A program made the position numbers and the translations under genes. Source: Bacteroidales bacterium (GTDB lineage: Bacteria; Bacteroidota; Bacteroidia; Bacteroidales; F082). Taken from it: DNA of 64,000 bases. Positions within the stretch are counted from its first letter, which is position 1, and each line of letters starts with the position of its first letter. This document shows, piece after piece, positions 1-8,916 of this stretch. The DNA is taken from assembly GCA_018400955.1 (NCBI GenBank), contig JAGYLH010000001.1, forward strand, positions 1 through 64,000, in the 5' to 3' direction. The notes beneath the pieces are model-generated. The model was not told the DNA's origin, ran no database searches, and saw only the letters and a list, made by a program, of their open reading frames with translations.

Positions 1-562
1 AAATCCGGTCGATATACATCCTGAATACTGATGCTACAGGGCGTGCCTCAACAATAGAAATGCCATCAGCAATGGCCTGAACAAGTTCATCCTTGCCCAT
101 TCCGGTGGTTGCCGAAACTTTAACTATGGGAGCATCTTTCAGCTGGGTATTTGATAAAAAATCAGCCACTTCCAACTCAGCCATTTCAAGCAATTCCTCA
201 TCCACCAGATCGGATTTGGTAAGGGCAACAACGCCTCTCTTAATACCAAGGGCCGAAATAATATTGAGGTGCTCAACAGTTTGCGGCATGATACCGCTGT
301 CCGCAGCCACTACCAGCAAAACCATATCAATACCACAGGCGCCGCCTATCATGGTATTGATAAAATCTTTGTGCCCGGGCACATCGATAATCCCAACCGA
401 TTCGCCAGCAGGTAGTTTCAGGTATGAAAAACCTAGATTAATGGTTATACCCCTTTGCTTCTCTTCTTTGTGTGTGTCGCAATCAATACCCGTTAACATC
501 CTGATCAGTGATGTTTTACCATGATCGATATGGCCGGCAGTACCAATGATTAGGTGTTTCAT
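1..562 (-). CDS. selB: Selenocysteine-specific elongation factor SelB, N-terminal part (runs off the window)
   Basis: This GTPase carries Sec-tRNA to the ribosome at UGA codons. The first 187 codons are visible. The G1 P-loop reads AGHIDHGKTSL, a switch region RGITINLGF follows, then the G3 motif DVPGHKDF and the G4 motif TKSD. The short effector region and IDVPGH wording fit SelB rather than EF-Tu. Its ATG overlaps the selA stop (ATGA at 559-562), so the two are probably translationally coupled. The C-terminal winged-helix domains that bind SECIS RNA lie outside the window. The neighbours selA and tRNA-Sec make the assignment firm. Confidence 0.95.
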   Translation of the reverse strand, partial: MKHLIIGTAGHIDHGKTSLIRMLTGIDCDTHKEEKQRGITINLGFSYLKLPAGESVGIIDVPGHKDFINTMIGGACGIDMVLLVVAADSGIMPQTVEHLNIISALGIKRGVVALTKSDLVDEELLEMAELEVADFLSNTQLKDAPIVKVSATTGMGKDELVQAIADGISIVEARPVASVFRMYIDRI

Positions 563-1977
563 TTCTTTTCTAAAACCAGTTGATAGGTTTCCACAATGGT
601 GTTGGCTATTGTTTCCAGGTCATTGTCATCCAAGGTAAGCATATCAAACAATAGCTGTCCCTGTTTCAGGATGGCGAGCACAGGCTTTTTATTCAAAAGC
701 AGATGCTGGTGCATCCGGGCAGCAAAGCTTGCCTTTTCCTTGTTAGATTTACCATAATGCAACTTTAGTGCAAAGCTATCAATAGCCTCATCGGGCAGTG
801 TACCCCCGCCGCATTGGCCTTCTGAGGGCTGCACTTCAGATGCTATACCATTTGATTGAAGCAGGGACTGCAATTTTTCAGCCAATTGCCGGATGTGTGC
901 TTTATCGCGATTAAATGCTTTGAATATCAAGTTCTTTTCATTCAAATCCTCATCTTTCAGGTAGTAAGAACAGGCCGTTTCGAGCAATGCCAGGGTTGTT
1001 TTGCAAACCCTCAGTGCCCGCATCATAGGTTCCTTTTTGAGTTTTTCAATCAAAATTTTCTTGCCTGCAATAATTCCCGCTTGCGGGCCGCCAAGGAGCT
1101 TATCGCCGCTAAAACAAACAAGTTCAACACCCGAAGCCAGGGCCTGGCGAACATCGGGTTCGCTGGACAAGGCGGGGTGGTCAATCTTTCGAAGCAGGCC
1201 CGAGCCCAAGTCGTAGAGCACAGGTATATCATGCTTTTTGCCCAGTCTTGCCAGTTCACCGGGACTGACTTCCTCCGTAAACCCCTTAATAATATAGTTT
1301 GATTTGTGGGCTTTGAACAAAAGGCCAGTTTGTGTAGAAATGGCCTTTTCAAAATCATCCAGCCTTGTTTTGTTGGTTGTCCCCACCTCCACCATCTGGC
1401 AATCGGATGCAGCCATGATGTCAGGAATCCTGAACGAGCCTCCTATTTCGATCAATTCTCCGCGCGAAACAATTACCTCGCGGTTTTTGGCAAAGGCACG
1501 CAAAACCATCATTACCGCAGCAGCAGCATTGTTTACCACCAAAATATCTTCAGCCCCTGTCAGAAAACGTAACAAATCGGCAGCATGATCGTTTCGGCTA
1601 CCTCGTTTAGCCGTTTCCAAATCAAATTCAAGGTTATTGTAACCCTGCAACACATCAAAAGAATCTCGCAGCATTTGTGCACTAAAAGGTGCCCTGCCCA
1701 AATTGGTATGAATAATTATTCCACTGGCATTAAATACTTTACGCAAATGTCGATGGCCCAGCAACTGAATGGTATGGGTGATTCTTTCAGCAATTTCAGA
1801 ATACTCAAAAGTTTGTGATTGATGGCTGATTTGATTCCTGAAATAAGCAAGGCTTTGCCTTATGGCATAAGTAAGCAGTTCCTTGCCATATTGCATTTGC
1901 AAGGGGCGCAGCTCGGCTGAGGCGAGCAGGGTATCAACTCCTGGAAGGCTTTTGTAGGCCTCCTTGTGATTATTCAT
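559..1977 (-). CDS. selA: L-seryl-tRNA(Sec) selenium transferase
   Basis: SelA is a PLP enzyme that turns Ser-tRNA(Sec) into Sec-tRNA(Sec) using selenophosphate. At 472 aa it matches the family length (about 460-470). An N-terminal helical domain with the LPGVD segment is followed by the fold-type I PLP core. The PLP lysine sits in the motif FSGDKLLGGPQAG (around residue 290). A HTNLGRAP motif (around residue 90) is also typical. It lies 36 nt downstream of tRNA-Sec and overlaps selB by 4 nt, so tRNA, selA and selB form one transcription unit. No selD is present in the window. Confidence 0.97.
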   Translation of the reverse strand: MNNHKEAYKSLPGVDTLLASAELRPLQMQYGKELLTYAIRQSLAYFRNQISHQSQTFEYSEIAERITHTIQLLGHRHLRKVFNASGIIIHTNLGRAPFSAQMLRDSFDVLQGYNNLEFDLETAKRGSRNDHAADLLRFLTGAEDILVVNNAAAAVMMVLRAFAKNREVIVSRGELIEIGGSFRIPDIMAASDCQMVEVGTTNKTRLDDFEKAISTQTGLLFKAHKSNYIIKGFTEEVSPGELARLGKKHDIPVLYDLGSGLLRKIDHPALSSEPDVRQALASGVELVCFSGDKLLGGPQAGIIAGKKILIEKLKKEPMMRALRVCKTTLALLETACSYYLKDEDLNEKNLIFKAFNRDKAHIRQLAEKLQSLLQSNGIASEVQPSEGQCGGGTLPDEAIDSFALKLHYGKSNKEKASFAARMHQHLLLNKKPVLAILKQGQLLFDMLTLDDNDLETIANTIVETYQLVLEKK

Positions 1978-2013
1978 AGCCTGTGGGCTGTATGGTTCAT
2001 TTCTTATATATTT

Positions 2014-2107
2014 GCAGAGAGAGCAGGAATCGAACCTGCCACAGCCGGTTTTATCCGTCTGCTACCGGTTTTGAAGACCGGGTGAAACACCAGTTCCGTT
2101 CTCTCTG
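2014..2107 (-). tRNA. selC: tRNA-Sec (anticodon TCA)
   Basis: Read on the minus strand, the RNA has an 8-bp acceptor stem (CAGAGAGA at 2107-2100 with TCTCTCTG at 2022-2015), a 5-bp T stem (GCAGG/CCTGC around TTCGATT), an anticodon stem CCGGT/ACCGG enclosing the loop CTTCAAA with anticodon TCA, and a long variable arm. The 8+5 acceptor/T helix and the long variable arm are hallmarks of bacterial tRNA-Sec. CCA is not encoded. It lies directly upstream of selA. Confidence 0.95.
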
Positions 2108-2151
2108 TTTCTGTTTGAAGGACCATTTTTCCATTACCTCCAAAATCAATG

Positions 2152-2182
2152 CAAATCTAACAAGAAGTTTTAATTGGGCAAA
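2152..2182 (-). promoter_or_regulatory. Promoter of the tRNA-Sec-selA-selB unit
   Basis: On the minus strand TTTG (2182-2179), a 19-nt spacer and TAGATTTG (2159-2152) match the Bacteroidota promoter pattern TTTG-N19-21-TAnnTTTG. The expected start of transcription is about 2145, leaving a leader of roughly 38 nt before the tRNA. Confidence 0.65.
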
Positions 2183-2504
2183 CATTTATTGTACTGTAAA
2201 ATATCATATCCAATACCATTATCATTTAAGCAATCTCATAATTATAAAAACCAAATAAAGCTGTAAACCTCTTGTAAACAAACAGATCTAACCCTTCTCC
2301 TTATAATATTCCAATACTATTTACCAACATAACAAAATACCATGCCGATAGAATAGTTTAGTATTGTGAATTATTTAACAAAAAACCATATGGCATCGAT
2401 AAATTTATCAACAATTTGATAAGTTTTATGTTCATATATATCTGTTATTCATTTAATTAAATTCATCAGCACAACTACACAGGCGTCAAAGATGGCAATA
2501 ACTG
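2183..2504. other. Non-coding gap between divergent units
   Basis: This is AT-rich sequence between the selenocysteine operon promoter and the promoter of the DAK2-DegV gene. No convincing coding frame, tRNA or strong hairpin was seen. Confidence 0.5.
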
Positions 2505-2532
2505 TTGACCAAATGATATTTTACTATCTTTG
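2505..2532 (+). promoter_or_regulatory. Promoter of the DAK2-DegV gene
   Basis: A TAtcTTTG box (2525-2532) has TTGAC (from 2505) upstream with a 17-nt gap. The predicted transcription start near 2539 gives a leader of about 33 nt before the TTG start codon at 2573. Confidence 0.55.
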
Positions 2533-2572
2533 CCGTGGTTAAAAGGATTAGTATTTACTAAAATTTACGATT

Positions 2573-4366
2573 TTGGAAATAATTAAAATCACTGAAATAA
2601 ATGGAATTCAGCTATATAACAGCTTTATTTCAGGCGCTCAGCGTATTTTCGAAAACCAAAAACACTTGAATAAAATCAATGTGTTTCCGGTAGCCGATGC
2701 CGACACTGGTACCAACTTGGCATCTACCATGCGAAGCATTGTAAATGCAGCCGAGCCGCAACATAACCTGAAACTAACAGCAGTTGCTTTAGCAGATGCG
2801 GCCCTCATAGGAGCCCGCGGTAACTCAGGTATAATATTTGCTCAATTCCTTTATGGATTCAGCAACGAAATCAAGGACGAAGAAACCCTCACCCCTGCAG
2901 CCTTTGCCATGTATATGAAAAATGCTGTGAGGTACGCCTACGAAGCCATTGCCAACCCCAAAGAGGGCACAATGATATCCGTTATCAAGGATTGGGCAGA
3001 GTATATTTACCTGCTCAAAGATTCGCTTGATGATTTTTTGAAATTATTAATGGACGGGCTAAAGAAAGCCATGGAATCGCTTAGCCTGACCACTTCACAA
3101 ATGGCTGTTTTGGCCAAGAACAATGTGGTTGATGCCGGAGCCAAGGGCTTTGTTGTTTTCCTTGAAGGGATGTTCGACTATTTTAAAGGTGGTGAAGTGG
3201 CCGTAAATATTGACACATCTAAAATTGAAATCGCTGAGTCGATGGAGACGATAGACCACGAAGAACTGACCTATCGGTTTTGCACGGAAGCCCTGATTAC
3301 CGGCCAAAACCTGAGCCGCGAAAAATTGGCCGGCATCATAGGCGACTTTGGCGATTCTATGGTAATTGCAGGATCGCCTGCCAAAATGCGTATTCACATC
3401 CACACCGATGAACCCTGGAAATTGTTTGAAGATATCTCCACTGTTGGTACAATCGCTTACAAAAAGGTGGATGATATGGTGTTGCAAAATGATGTGGCAT
3501 CCAACCGCAAACACGATATTGCTCTTGTAACCGACTCCACCTGCGACATCCCCATCGAGTTGCTTAAGAAACACCAAATTCAGGTGGTGCCGCTGACGGT
3601 TCACTTCGGCGAAGATTTTTACCTGGACAGGATAACGATGCAACCGGAGCAGTTTTTCAAAAAACTTCAGACATCATCAGTGTATCCATCCACAGCCCAA
3701 CCAGCATTCCCCGAGTTTGTAAACAGGTATAATTACCTCTCATCACACTATAAGTCAATCATTAGCGCACACATTAGTGCCGGCATGAGTGGCACTTGGC
3801 AGAACAGCTTGAATGCAGCCCGCAAAATGGCAGAGGAAACCGGCAAGCAAATTTCTGTAGTTGACACCAAGCGGATAACATCCGCCCTGGGCCTGGTAGT
3901 TTTGCGTGCTGCCGAAGCCATTGAGGCAGGCATGGGGCATGATGAAATTGTAGCAAAAATTTCCAAATGGTCCGAAGAAACCCGTATCCTGGTTACCTCA
4001 CGTACCATGAAATATATGGTAAAGAGTGGCCGGGTGAGTTATTCCAAAGGCCTGATGGGCAAATTGCTTGGTATCAAGCCCATTGTTGAAGTGAAGAACC
4101 ACGGAAAAACCGAAGTTTTTGGAAAACCTTTCTCAGAAAAGGCCAGTATGAAAATGGTAATGAAAGAAATGACACGCTTTGTTGGCGAAAATAAAATATG
4201 GGGTTATGCCATATCACATGCCGATAACGAGGCCAATGCCAGCTGGTATGCCGAGCAAATGGAAGCTTTAACTGGTAAAAAACCGGTCTTTATCCAACAG
4301 GCCTCCCCTGTTCTGGTTACCAATACCGGACCTGGCGTAGTTGCCCTTTCCGTAATGCTGGAATAA
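2573..4366 (+). CDS. Fused DAK2 (FakA-like) and DegV (FakB-like) protein, probable fatty acid kinase
   Basis: The protein has 597 aa. Residues about 10-190 form a DAK2 kinase domain (NVFPVADADTGTN, then GARGNSG), about 190-310 resemble the middle/C-terminal part of FakA, and about 315-597 form a DegV lipid-binding fold (VTDSTCDIP, then SAGMSGTWQNS). In Firmicutes FakA phosphorylates a fatty acid held by a separate FakB (DegV) protein; here both are in one chain. The usual PDGDTGTN metal motif reads ADADTGTN. No in-frame ATG exists before 2728, so the TTG at 2573 is the best start, consistent with the promoter just upstream. A terminator follows. That it acts on fatty acids is inferred from the family. 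Confidence 0.88.
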   Translation: MEIIKITEINGIQLYNSFISGAQRIFENQKHLNKINVFPVADADTGTNLASTMRSIVNAAEPQHNLKLTAVALADAALIGARGNSGIIFAQFLYGFSNEIKDEETLTPAAFAMYMKNAVRYAYEAIANPKEGTMISVIKDWAEYIYLLKDSLDDFLKLLMDGLKKAMESLSLTTSQMAVLAKNNVVDAGAKGFVVFLEGMFDYFKGGEVAVNIDTSKIEIAESMETIDHEELTYRFCTEALITGQNLSREKLAGIIGDFGDSMVIAGSPAKMRIHIHTDEPWKLFEDISTVGTIAYKKVDDMVLQNDVASNRKHDIALVTDSTCDIPIELLKKHQIQVVPLTVHFGEDFYLDRITMQPEQFFKKLQTSSVYPSTAQPAFPEFVNRYNYLSSHYKSIISAHISAGMSGTWQNSLNAARKMAEETGKQISVVDTKRITSALGLVVLRAAEAIEAGMGHDEIVAKISKWSEETRILVTSRTMKYMVKSGRVSYSKGLMGKLLGIKPIVEVKNHGKTEVFGKPFSEKASMKMVMKEMTRFVGENKIWGYAISHADNEANASWYAEQMEALTGKKPVFIQQASPVLVTNTGPGVVALSVMLE

Positions 4367-4395
4367 AAAGACACTTAAAGATTAATTGGAAAAGG

Positions 4396-4428
4396 AAGCT
4401 GCTGTTGATTATGGCAGCTTTTTTTTTT
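4396..4428 (+). terminator. Rho-independent terminator after the DAK2-DegV gene
   Basis: The stem AAGCTGC/GCAGCTT (7 bp, 11-nt loop) is followed by a run of ten T. Confidence 0.85.
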
Positions 4429-4649
4429 GCCACTGTGGCTAACCTGTATTATTCATGAACATCTGCAATGTTTTCGAATTTGAACGTGGATGACCACAGT
4501 ACGTTTCGCTGCGAGGCATGTGCGGGTTTAACAGATGATATAAAGCAAAAAACAAAAGGTTCTAAATTGCATTGATTTTATGCGAATTAACTAAGTTCAT
4601 GAATTAATCAGGCTAAACATTTATTGAACGGGATTTGGTAAAAATGCTT
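4429..4649. other. Non-coding gap
   Basis: No gene or RNA was seen between the terminator at 4428 and the -7 box at 4650. Confidence 0.4.
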
Positions 4650-4657
4650 TACCTTTG
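4650..4657 (+). promoter_or_regulatory. Promoter -7 box of the TPR-HTH regulator
   Basis: TAccTTTG matches the Bacteroidota -7 consensus. An ATTG lies about 23 nt upstream. The box covers the TTG at 4655, so that codon is unlikely to be the translation start. Confidence 0.5.
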
Positions 4658-4684
4658 AACTGTATCAACCAAAACCCAAAGGGT

Positions 4685-6358
4685 GTGCATTCAAACTGGC
4701 CTATAAAAATTTCATTATTTGCAATTGTTTGGTTCCTCTCGTATTTGGCAAACTTTGCCAATGAAACCAATATTAGCGACTCGCTGAATTTTCAGCTGGA
4801 AACAAGCACATCGGATACAGCGCGGGTGAAAATTTTGATCGCCCTTTCGAGAAATTACAGCAACAACAATACGGCTGCCTCAATGACACATGCCAAAGAG
4901 GCCCTTGAACTGGCAAACAAAACAGGGCAAAACGAATTGATTAGGCTAAGCCTGCTAAACCTTGGAAACGAATCATTTACAGTCGGACTCTTTGAGCATG
5001 CCACAAGGCATTATTACCGCTACCTCGAAATAAGTAAAAAGCTGAATGATGACAAAGGGATTGCTACAGCACTTATTAATATAGGTGGTCTGAAATTGCA
5101 AAGCAGAAGTTTTAAGGAAGCACTTTCCAACTTTGAAAAAGTGCTTGAAATGCGCGATTTAAATCCGGAAAAGGAGATTATTTCCAACGAAAACCTACCC
5201 TTGATTTACAACAATATCGGTATTTCTTACGAAAATATGGGAGATTACGATCAAGCCATTGCCTTTTACAACAAAGCCCTTACCATAGCCAGTGGTTTGA
5301 GCAATTTGGAGCAGGTGATCAGCATGATTTACAATAATCTGGGCAAAACATACACCATAAAAGAAATGCCTGACGAAGCCCTGCATGCACTTAGTAAAGC
5401 ATTGGAAATTAGGGAAACTACGGGCAATAAATGGGGTCAGGCTGCTTCATACCGCAACTTGGGTTCATTTTATGAAGGACAAGAACAATATGATGAAGCA
5501 CTCACCAACCTTTACAAGGGCCTGAAATTGGCAAATGAAATTGAAAATACACCATTACTTGGGCAGTTGTGCGAAAGGATTTATACAATTTATAGCCTAT
5601 TGAACCGCCCTGATTCGGCTTTGAAATATCATGTATTGTATATGCAGTTCAACGATGCCATCCAAATGAACGAAACAATGAAGGAGTTAACCCGGCTGGA
5701 ACTTACAAGTCAGTTTAATGAAAAGGAAAAACAAAGGGAAGTAGCCGTAATACGCATGCAGCAGCAATACCTTTTTCTTGGCATTATTCTCGTAATGTTG
5801 CTGGTTATTCTGGGGTTGTTCTATTATCTGTCGCTAAGCAGGTTGCGCCGCCTGAAGCTGGAAAAGGAAAATACCACCCTGCTGACATCAAATTTGCAAC
5901 TGGCGAATGCAAATCTTGAAAAAGAACTGGAGCTGAAGAACAAAGAGCTCACAACCAATATCATGTATCAAATCAACAAGAATGAGCTCATCAATGATAT
6001 TGCACAGCGATTGCTTAGCCACAGCCACAATTTCAAAAAAGAAAACCAGGAACTGATTCACAGTATTATCAACGATTTGGCAAAAACACAGAATGATACT
6101 GTTTGGCATGAATTTGAAACGCGTTTTCAACAGGTTTACGAAGATTTTTACGACCGACTGAACCAAATCAATCCCGATTTGTCAACAAACGAAAGACGGT
6201 TGTGTGCTTTTCTCAGGCTCAATATGACCACCAAGGAAATAGCTGCAATCACCAACCAAAGCATCAGAAGCATCGAAGTAGCCCGCACCCGATTGCGCAG
6301 AAAACTCCATCTCACCAATTCTGAAACTGGATTAATTGAATTTCTTGTTTCAGTGTAG
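4685..6358 (+). CDS. TPR-repeat membrane protein with C-terminal LuxR-type HTH
   Basis: An N-terminal hydrophobic signal/anchor (ISLFAIVWFLSYL) is followed by about six TPR repeats (residues ~40-320; e.g. YNNIGISYENMGDYDQAIAFY), one membrane helix (~355-380, LFLGIILVMLLVILGLFYYL), a coiled coil, and a C-terminal HTH (STNERRLCAFLRLNMTTKEIAAI). This layout places TPRs in the periplasm and the DNA-binding part in the cytoplasm. It is a common Bacteroidota one-component regulator type. The GTG at 4685 is preferred over the TTG at 4655, which lies inside the promoter box. The target genes are unknown; the 52-aa gene and T9SS cargo directly downstream are candidates. Confidence 0.8.
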   Translation: MHSNWPIKISLFAIVWFLSYLANFANETNISDSLNFQLETSTSDTARVKILIALSRNYSNNNTAASMTHAKEALELANKTGQNELIRLSLLNLGNESFTVGLFEHATRHYYRYLEISKKLNDDKGIATALINIGGLKLQSRSFKEALSNFEKVLEMRDLNPEKEIISNENLPLIYNNIGISYENMGDYDQAIAFYNKALTIASGLSNLEQVISMIYNNLGKTYTIKEMPDEALHALSKALEIRETTGNKWGQAASYRNLGSFYEGQEQYDEALTNLYKGLKLANEIENTPLLGQLCERIYTIYSLLNRPDSALKYHVLYMQFNDAIQMNETMKELTRLELTSQFNEKEKQREVAVIRMQQQYLFLGIILVMLLVILGLFYYLSLSRLRRLKLEKENTTLLTSNLQLANANLEKELELKNKELTTNIMYQINKNELINDIAQRLLSHSHNFKKENQELIHSIINDLAKTQNDTVWHEFETRFQQVYEDFYDRLNQINPDLSTNERRLCAFLRLNMTTKEIAAITNQSIRSIEVARTRLRRKLHLTNSETGLIEFLVSV

Positions 6359-6447
6359 AATATTCATTTACAGTTACTTATTTGTTTGTGTAGTAGCAAT
6401 GTAGCAGTATTTCATGCCAAATGGTGCATAATTGTGCCAGTATATTA

Positions 6448-6480
6448 TTTGGTATGAAAGCGTTAGGAAAAGTATTTTTG
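6448..6480 (+). promoter_or_regulatory. Promoter of the 52-aa gene and T9SS cargo
   Basis: TTTG (6448-6451), a 21-nt spacer and TATTTTTG (6473-6480) are a full match to the Bacteroidota promoter pattern. Confidence 0.7.
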
Positions 6481-6506
6481 CCTTGTCAATTAAAAATGTT
6501 TACGAT

Positions 6507-6665
6507 ATGTCAAAAGCAAATAAAAAAGATCCAAGCTTGAAAGATATTGTTGAGTACAACAAAGCCCAGACCAAGGCACTTAAGAAATTACTCAAATCCA
6601 TCGAAGCGCAAAAAGAAAAAAAGATTGAAAAACAAAATCAGGTAGTTAATCATAAATTCTATTAA
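6507..6665 (+). CDS. Small lysine-rich protein, 52 aa, function unknown
   Basis: The ATG at 6507 lies about 20 nt after the expected transcription start of a full-consensus promoter. The product is highly charged and probably helical (KDIVEYNKAQTKALKKLLKS), with no signal peptide or Cys pair. It ends 16 nt before the T9SS cargo gene, so the two are likely co-transcribed. No family is recognised. It could be a real small protein or a translated leader that controls the downstream gene. Confidence 0.55.
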   Translation: MSKANKKDPSLKDIVEYNKAQTKALKKLLKSIEAQKEKKIEKQNQVVNHKFY

Positions 6666-6681
6666 TCAACACCTTATACAT

Positions 6682-8697
6682 ATGAAAATTACATTTACAA
6701 AATTATTTACCCTTTTAACCCTATTTGTTTTCCTTTCCGGAAATCACTTTTCAGCCATCGGGCAGCAAATCGACCCCTCATTCGACAGCCGGTTTTCTAC
6801 ACCATTGCAAACGAAAGTGCAAAATCAACCTGACGCATTAAAATCAGGCGAAACCATACGCTCTGGTGATGTTACCATCGTCATCATGGCGAATGAATAC
6901 CTTTTCCCATATGGCATATCACCTGATGGTGAGCATATTGTAATATCCGGATTTGGTGAAGGTGGTGGTTATTATTACTCCCAGTCAGGAGGTTTACAAT
7001 CAGTTCCGGGAACTTTGTATGGCATATCTGCTGACGCGCTGATTGCCGGCAGCTTTGACAATCCTGAAATCCTATACAATGGCAACCCGGTTGAAACAGC
7101 CGGCACCTATGATCTTGATGAAGCCTCCTGGACATTTCTCGGCATGAATCCGGCTGCACCCAACATTACCATACCCGATTACAATTCGGGATGGGGCATT
7201 GATGATGCTGGCAACAAAGTTGTTGGCCTGCAATACGTTAACGGCTATGCTTTGTATCAGGCCTATGCCTGGACCGAAGCCGGAGGATATGAAATGATTG
7301 GCAATCAACATCCGCTGGGCTCAAGAGCCAGTGGCATCAGCCGCGATGGAAGCCTTGTCTTCGGTTGGGTTCAACCCCCCACTACATCACGCTCGCCAGC
7401 TGTGTGGAAGGATGGTGAATTGCACTATGTATCAGAAAATGAAGCAGGTGAAGCCTTTGCCGCCTCACCCAACGGAACCTATGCGGCAGGAACAGCAGGA
7501 ACAAACGCTTTTATATGGTCCCTGTCTGAAGGCACTGAGGTTGTGCCTAATACATTGAATCCCGGCGACATTTCGCCTACAATTATCTTAGAGGACAAAA
7601 CCATGTTTGGCTACACCAACGAAGCATGGCCGCCATTCCCCGATTCACGCAGGGCCTTTGCACGCTATAGCGATGGCACAATGGTTACATTTAATGAATA
7701 TGCTGAAGCCCGTGGCCTGGCCGATGCTGATGACTGGATTTTTTTCAGTGTGAATGCTGTGACTCCAGATGAAAATCAATTTATCGGGGCAGCCACAAAT
7801 CCACAAGGCGATTGGGTTTCGTTCCTAATGATTTTCCAGGCTGGGGAATCAGCTATTGAAATTATGCCCGAATCGCTTAACGAAACCCTGGATGAGGGCG
7901 AAACTGCTGTTCAAGAAATTACCGTTACCAACAATGGCACGGCTAGTCTTACTTATAGCGCTGTTGTGAACTATGGCGAAGGTTCAGGATGGCTATCAGT
8001 TGCTCCTGCCTTTGGTTCAGTGCCTGTTGGCGAAAGCAGTATTGTTAATGCTACATTCAATGCTATGGGTCTGGAATCAGGTATTTATACAGCTACAATC
8101 AATTTCAACAGCAACGACCCCAACAATCCTGTGGTGGGCATACCGGTAGAGCTTATTGTGAACGAAATATGCATAAGCCCTGAAAACCTTGAAGCACAAT
8201 TAGATGACAACGACCCTAACCTTATCCACCTCAACTGGGAACATCCTGAAACAACAGCAAAAGCTTTTCTTGGCTTCAATATTTACAAGAATGGAGAGCT
8301 TTTTGAAGAACTCTTGCCAACAAATAGCTTTTCCTATACCGAAATGCAAATAAACCTTCATTGCTTCGAGATTACCGCGGTATATAGTATTTGTGGCGAA
8401 AGCGAACCTTCCGACGAAGCATGTGCTGATGTGCAAGTGAATTTAGTGGAATCGTCAGTTGAAAATCAACTGTATGTTTACCCAAATCCTGCCACGGATA
8501 AAGTGCTTATTGAATCTGAAAAAGAACTTGCCATTTTGCAAATTTATGACCAAACAGGCAGGATCATAACACAAACAAAACCATCAAACCCAAACAAACA
8601 TACAATTGAGCTTCATGCTTACAGTAAAGGTTTGTATTATTTAAGGGCCATCACAACTGAAGGATCGGTCATACACGAAATTTTAATTTTAAAATAG
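6682..8697 (+). CDS. Secreted T9SS cargo protein with HAF-like repeats and Ig-like domain
   Basis: The protein has 671 aa. A Sec signal peptide (ending near residue 28, FSAIGQQ) precedes a repeat region rich in GxSxDG motifs (about 60-385) that resembles 'HAF' extracellular repeats. An Ig/BACON-like domain with the ITVTNNGTASL type motif (about 390-490), a fibronectin-III-like domain (about 495-585) and a C-terminal T9SS type A sorting domain (VYPNPATDKVLIE to the end) follow. The sorting domain predicts outer-membrane translocation by the Por machinery and surface attachment or release. No catalytic motif was recognised, so its role (adhesion, binding) is open. A weak terminator follows. Confidence 0.85.
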   Translation: MKITFTKLFTLLTLFVFLSGNHFSAIGQQIDPSFDSRFSTPLQTKVQNQPDALKSGETIRSGDVTIVIMANEYLFPYGISPDGEHIVISGFGEGGGYYYSQSGGLQSVPGTLYGISADALIAGSFDNPEILYNGNPVETAGTYDLDEASWTFLGMNPAAPNITIPDYNSGWGIDDAGNKVVGLQYVNGYALYQAYAWTEAGGYEMIGNQHPLGSRASGISRDGSLVFGWVQPPTTSRSPAVWKDGELHYVSENEAGEAFAASPNGTYAAGTAGTNAFIWSLSEGTEVVPNTLNPGDISPTIILEDKTMFGYTNEAWPPFPDSRRAFARYSDGTMVTFNEYAEARGLADADDWIFFSVNAVTPDENQFIGAATNPQGDWVSFLMIFQAGESAIEIMPESLNETLDEGETAVQEITVTNNGTASLTYSAVVNYGEGSGWLSVAPAFGSVPVGESSIVNATFNAMGLESGIYTATINFNSNDPNNPVVGIPVELIVNEICISPENLEAQLDDNDPNLIHLNWEHPETTAKAFLGFNIYKNGELFEELLPTNSFSYTEMQINLHCFEITAVYSICGESEPSDEACADVQVNLVESSVENQLYVYPNPATDKVLIESEKELAILQIYDQTGRIITQTKPSNPNKHTIELHAYSKGLYYLRAITTEGSVIHEILILK

Positions 8698-8724
8698 GTA
8701 GCTGCATTGCTATAATGATGGATA

Positions 8725-8760
8725 AAAGGTCGGGAGTAAGCCTTCCGGCCTTTATTCTTT
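8725..8760 (+). terminator. Probable terminator after the T9SS cargo gene
   Basis: AAAGG.CGG pairs with CCG.CCTTT (one bulge on each side) and is followed by the T-rich tail ATTCTTT. The tract is weaker than usual. Confidence 0.5.
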
Positions 8761-8855
8761 AAGTATTAGCTGAAATTGTTGATCTGTTTTTTAGGATGCA
8801 AACAGGCAAACTGAAATCGACCTTTTTTACAAAAAACCAACTTAATAAAAATAAC

Positions 8856-8863
8856 TACCTTTG
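8856..8863 (+). promoter_or_regulatory. Promoter -7 box of the FKBP gene
   Basis: TAccTTTG lies 54 nt before the ATG. The upstream element is poor (only a T-run around 8823-8828). Confidence 0.5.
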
Positions 8864-8916
8864 CACCGAAAATTAAAGCTGATTTTCAGCTACTAATAAC
8901 TCAAAACACCCATACA

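Noticed and set aside
4655-4684. TTG at 4655 as the start of the TPR-HTH gene
   Set aside because: It lies inside the TAccTTTG promoter box; the GTG at 4685 is downstream of the expected transcription start.
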